Assembly (NCBI GenBank): GCA_015179025.1
Contig: WHUX01000212.1
Span: 1-64,000, forward strand
DNA length: 64,000 nt
From: Terfezia claveryi
Lineage: Eukaryota > Ascomycota > Pezizomycetes > Pezizales > Pezizaceae
Direction: 5' to 3'
In this document: piece by piece, positions 60,641-64,000 of the stretch
Numbering within the stretch: position 1 is the stretch's first letter
How the letters are laid out: every line of letters begins with the position of its first letter
Made by a program: the position numbers and the translations under genes
Notes under the pieces: generated by a model
What the model was told of the DNA's origin: nothing
What the model saw: only the letters and a program-made list of their open reading frames with translations
Database searches by the model: none

Positions 60641-60813
60641 TGGGGATTTGGTTGCGTCGCCCGGTTGCCTTGGGGAATTTGGCACTAAAAACCCGCTTGT
60701 CGAGGTTGGTGACACCCTCAAAATCCTTGGAAAAGTGGGCACACAAACAATTAGATATTGTACTAGACCCTCTTCGCTGGTTTGCCAAGCTCGAGGGTCG
60801 GGTGCCGAGACTA
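60641..60813 (-). repeat. Right terminal inverted repeat of the 8.6-kb element
   Basis: It ends GGGTGCCGAGACTA at 60813 and is the reverse complement of 52194-52366. Confidence 0.85.
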
Positions 60814-61014
60814 ATATACATGTACTCGTTGCGCTGTTGATGTGGAGAGCATGTCCGTGGTTGAATACAGCAAAGCAAAAAATTCGGCCAGGCAGACATA
60901 TCTGTACATACATCACTCAAGACAGACGGATGAAGCAAACGGGCTTTTCCCCGGGTATTATCCATTCCTTGTAGCTAATTTTGAGCAATTACAATTTGTA
61001 ACACAGCAAAACAA

Positions 61015-62380
61015 TCAATTCCAAAGATTTGCCCAATCACCGCTTGCAAGAATCCAATCACCCCATTTTGGAGACAAGCCTTGGTTGTCAATCTTGAATA
61101 ATAGCTCATCCAGGGCTCGTTCACCTCCGGACTTACCTCTGGTGCCCCGTGTTTCATCTTCAGTCTGCGTTGGGGTCGGCGGAGGTGGCACTCGATTGAC
61201 CGGATCCGTAACATTGTTCAGGGCGTCGATTGTGGCGATTGGATTGCCGTCATTGAAAAAGTCGACCAGGACAAAGGTTGGCACCCGGGGCGGTAGAAGG
61301 GCCTCCCAGTCACTTGAATCCTTGCACGTTTCTAGACCGGTGGTTAGAGAGGGACCATTGGTATCTGTGATCTATTAAATGTTGTCAGAACGATGTCTGG
61401 TTGGCACAACACCCTCCTCCGCACAACACCCTCCTGTGGAGGAGGGTGTTGTGCCAACCAAACTAATGTCCACTTTAAACGCTTCGGAGAGAAGTCTGCA
61501 ATTACCGCTTCCACATATGGTCTCATCATGCCTAGGCCCATATTCACATACAAGTACCAATTCAACAACGGTACCACCCCCTCTGATTGTGCTCTCGTTA
61601 ACCCCCCTTCGCCCCTCAATCTCCCCGGTCTATCCACAGCACAGCTCCAGGCCTTTGGATCCGTATTCTCCCACTTTGTCTCCCAGATATAATCCCATTC
61701 AGTAAGCAGGAACGGGACGCTAGCATCATCTCCGCCTGCTGTAACAAATACAACTAACCGCTTCTCGTCCTTGATCATTGTCTGTAGTGTTGGAAAATTA
61801 GGGATCCTGGTCCCCGCTGGCGAGGGTACAAAAGCCAATGAATCTGTTCCGCTATTTGTGAATGACGGCAGGAGCTCACTGGCAGTAATTCTATCGTCGT
61901 TGACAATCAACAAGGTAACCACTGTAAAATTAAAAATATCAGTACTTTAAATAACTGACGAGCCAGTTCGTTTGACATACCCTCGTTTTCATGCTGGTCC
62001 ATCCATGCCTTGATATGGGACAACCAATCCTCCAAAGTACCCCCATCCATCAACGTGCAAGTCGAATGACACAACCTTGGTTCGCCTCCCTTGGAGTCTC
62101 TGTGTAATTGTCCCTGGAGTAACCGTATCCCCGCATCCAGCTGCACTGTGACATTGAAGTACTGATTTCCTGAAGTTGAGAAACTTGTCGATTTGTCACG
62201 GAGGAAGGGGGAGTTGTGTGTCCCCAAGTGTGTTATAGCACCATAGGAGAGGTCGCAGAGGTGTGGAGAATTGTTACATGCTTTGGAGTCGTAGTATGCT
62301 TGTGATTGAAGGGCATGTTGGAAGATGAGGAGGGTGGAGAGGAGGAGGTGGGGGAGGCGGCCTGTACTGGAGAACAACAT
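61015..62380 (-). CDS. Secreted PLC-like phosphodiesterase (TIM-barrel, PI-PLC X-like), three exons
   Basis: ATG at 62380 gives a signal peptide ([20 protein letters not shown]). Exon 1 (62380-61981) holds the catalytic-type histidines in [10 protein letters not shown] and RLCHSTC, with Cys-rich surroundings typical of the extracellular fungal family. Intron 1 is 61980-61922 (GTATGT...TTTTACAG, phase 1), and the join restores [14 protein letters not shown]. Exon 2 carries [17 protein letters not shown] and [21 protein letters not shown] second intron, about 61510-61370, is inferred because the reading [15 protein letters not shown] then [20 protein letters not shown], the conserved C-terminal strand, lies in another frame, ending at stop 61015-61017. 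The exact exon 2/3 borders are uncertain. It presumably acts outside the cell on a phosphodiester substrate; the true substrate of this family is poorly known. It looks intact. Confidence 0.82.
61398..61460. repeat. Perfect 23-bp hairpin in the presumed intron 2 of the PLC-like gene
   Basis: TGGTTGGCACAACACCCTCC... (61398-61420) and its exact complement (61438-61460) flank a 17-base loop that itself repeats GCACAACACCCTCCT. The stem is GC-rich and fully paired. Confidence 0.85.
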
Positions 62381-63388
62381 GGTGGGGATCCCAGTAGAGA
62401 TCGGATATATCTGCCTGTACTGGGCAAACTATCTCTCTGAGGATGAGCGAGGAGTTATAAGAAAACCTAATCTGGGATAGAATGATCAGTTGTGGATTGT
62501 TCACTCTGGTTTGTGTCGTGCGTTTCTGAAGCGTTTGATATGTATGCAGACCTCAATCAATCATATGTAGGACAGAATGTCGACAGCTAAACAAACGTTT
62601 GGCAATATCGATTATTGAATGGAAATCCCAAAGCCAAAAGCAAACCGGATGGATGATATCCCTCCAGAACTAGCAGTTTGGTTGATGATAAGCAAATCAG
62701 ACCTAGGCTGATTATAGTTTTAAGGGCGTGAGAATTCTGTATCGGAAATGCCGGACCCATCATCCTTGGGGGAGGATACTCTACATAAGTAAGTATTACT
62801 GTGTGAATCGCTGTACTGTACTAGCCTCGAACCCATAGATACGGTACAGCCTGGCTGGCGGGGCTGAGTATGCGGGAGATCATAACAATTAATGAGTCCC
62901 GGTAAGCTGGGCTGAGGCTGAGCTGCATGTCTATTATTGGTCTCTTTTAGGCTGAAAGTCACAATGCTGAAATCAGGGTAACGTGTTTTTCGGGCTTGCT
63001 GTTTCTTGTAATATTCAAAGAGTAAGTAAGTACCTACCGGTAGTTACTTACTTGGTACTATACATACCTAAAATAATGAAGGTAGTCTGGTTGGCACAAG
63101 CCTCTCGTAGAGAAAGGTACAGTACGGAGTACATAGGGTGTGACACATCCCTCTGCATATGCACACAGCATAGAGACCTGCAAATAGTAAATTCTCTTTG
63201 CACCAAAAGTTTCCTAACCTTGCATTCCTTTCCTGGCGGACCAGCGGCTGTTTAAAGAAGGGGTATTTGCATAGAGTCACGCCTAGTAGAGAGTAATTCA
63301 TATAAGTCTCACAATTTCCAGTGGCAATACAAACGTTTACTCCTTGGCAGAACACTTGATCGACCTCCATAGTTTTAACCACATCTTT
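62381..63388. other. Intergenic region between the PLC-like and Crinkler-like genes
   Basis: It contains the promoters of two divergently transcribed genes. A near-perfect 30-bp palindrome centred on ACCGGT lies at 63024-63053 (14 of 15 pairs match). I see no supported gene; short ORFs here lack coding character. Confidence 0.55.
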
Positions 63389-63503
63389 CGACAAAACCTC
63401 CCTCCACCTCTCTCACGACAAAACCTTCCCCCACCTCTCCCACGACAAAACCTCCGACACCTCTCTCACGACAAAACCTCCCCCACCCCTCCAACGACAC
63501 GAC
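63389..63503. repeat. 26-27 bp tandem repeat upstream of the Crinkler-like gene
   Basis: CGACAAAACCTCC...CACCTCTC units start at 63389, 63416, 63443 and 63469, with a partial one at 63495. It ends 50 bp before the ATG, so it may lie in the 5' untranslated region or promoter. Confidence 0.8.
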
Positions 63504-63552
63504 TGAGTCAGCCGCACCTTCATCAAAACTCTAGTAGCTGCTCTCTGATCCG

Positions 63553-63844
63553 ATGCCCAACTTTATCAAGCTATTTTGTTGGGTGCATGGGACCCAAAGT
63601 TCCTTTCCCGTCATGATTGACCGGGACGAAACCATCGGAGACCTCAGGGTCATTCTCAGCCTTCAGGGTAGCGCCATCGCAAGTCAGCTCGAACTTTGCG
63701 TTGCCAATATTCCAGACACCAAGAAAGCGAGGAGTGAGTTCGTTTTTCAGGATGATGATGTGCTTCCGGGGTCAAGAAGGATTTCCAAAATATTCCCCAA
63801 AGAGCTTCCGGAAGACACAATCCACATCGCAATCCAGCGTCCTC
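63553..63844 (+). CDS. Crinkler (CRN)-like protein, first exon
   Basis: ATG 63553 begins MPNFIKLFCWVHGTQSSFPV. The ~97 residues follow the ubiquitin-like N-terminal domain of Crinkler proteins: KLFCWVHG, PVMIDRDETIGDLRVIL (ubiquitin-like strand-helix), a helical middle in place of the oomycete LFLAK motif, and the closing ISKIFPKELPEDTIHIAIQRP. A consensus 5' splice site GTAAGT stands at 63845-63850, splitting a codon after its first base. The rest of the gene, including any effector C-terminal domain (nuclease or kinase-like in known CRNs), is beyond the window or the unresolved intron. In fungi, Crinklers occur in plant-associated and free-living species alike, so a role in host interaction is only a possibility. 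Confidence 0.78.
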
Positions 63845-64000
63845 GTAAGTAACACTCATTCCTTTTAAGTCAGACTCACTCCCAACAGAACCATACATAT
63901 TATAATCTGTATCTTAGGGGTTCCCCAGCCTAGTTTATTTTCCAACTACCTTTTCATATCTACAGATTACTGACATTCACTTCATAGCCTCTCTCCTTGT

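Larger units (their letters stand above)
52194..60813. mobile_element. 8.6-kb TIR-bounded element: DUF6589 + RecQ-like helicase + unknown ORF
   Basis: Inverted repeats of about 173 bp (52194-52366 and 60641-60813; ends TAGTCTCGGCACCCGACC) bound three genes: DUF6589-type (+), RecQ-like helicase (-) and an unrecognised protein (+). By eye the two ends differ at about four positions, all transitions. TA at each edge could be a 2-bp target duplication; no longer one is visible. All three genes hold RIP-type stops, as a repeated element would. The layout suggests a DNA transposon whose mobilisation proteins are DUF6589 and/or the helicase; the mechanism is inference. Confidence 0.65.

Noticed and set aside
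52194..60813. Starship-type giant element
   Set aside because: No tyrosine-recombinase (DUF3435) captain gene is visible, and the unit has long inverted terminal repeats that Starships lack.
60631..60974. ORFs over the right terminal inverted repeat, similar to those at 52136-52394
   Set aside because: Similarity comes from the shared terminal repeat and the readings do not extend beyond it consistently.
60842..61378. 178-residue plus-strand ORF
   Set aside because: It is antisense to the conserved C-terminal exon of the PLC-like gene.

Overview
The window looks like a transposon-packed, AT-rich stretch of a filamentous fungus, most likely a Pezizomycotina ascomycete. The basis is fungal Ty3/gypsy chromoviruses, a secreted PLC-like protein with a short GTATGT...CAG intron, a Crinkler-type N-terminal exon, and pervasive CAA->TAA, CAG->TAG and TGG->TAG changes of the kind left by repeat-induced point mutation (RIP). 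The genus cannot be read from the sequence.

Layout. 1-8533: Ty3/gypsy copy A (5' LTR cut by the window edge), with a solo LTR of a second family inserted in gag. 8534-17412: AT-rich ground holding a decayed Plavaka/CACTA-like transposase (about 12.3-14.1 kb), an inverted solo LTR with 5-bp target duplications, and a decayed retroviral-type integrase gene (about 15.7-17.4 kb). 17413-39234: copies B and C of the first gypsy family, joined so that only three LTRs serve two internal regions. B carries a younger nested chromovirus N (18460-24787, identical-length 531-bp LTRs, GGTCC target duplication). C carries a GC-rich MITE-like insert at a chimeric joint. 40974-48460: copy D, 3'-truncated by a fragment of an LTR related to that of N. 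48836-52193: long inverted repeats, a 12-bp minisatellite and a 600-bp giant palindrome.

52194-60813: an 8.6-kb unit bounded by about 173-bp terminal inverted repeats. It encodes a DUF6589-type protein (+), a RecQ-like helicase (-) and an unrecognised third protein (+). The first two are broken by stops and frameshifts and are convergent; the third diverges from the helicase. I regard this as a large DNA transposon and as the best candidate in the window for a little-described system. 60814-64000 is ordinary genic DNA: a secreted PLC-like phosphodiesterase (-) and the first exon of a Crinkler-like gene (+) that runs off the window.

Virtually every element gene is a pseudogene. The graded density of RIP-type stops gives a relative order of insertion: B and the right half of C are most mutated, A, D and the left half of C less, N least.
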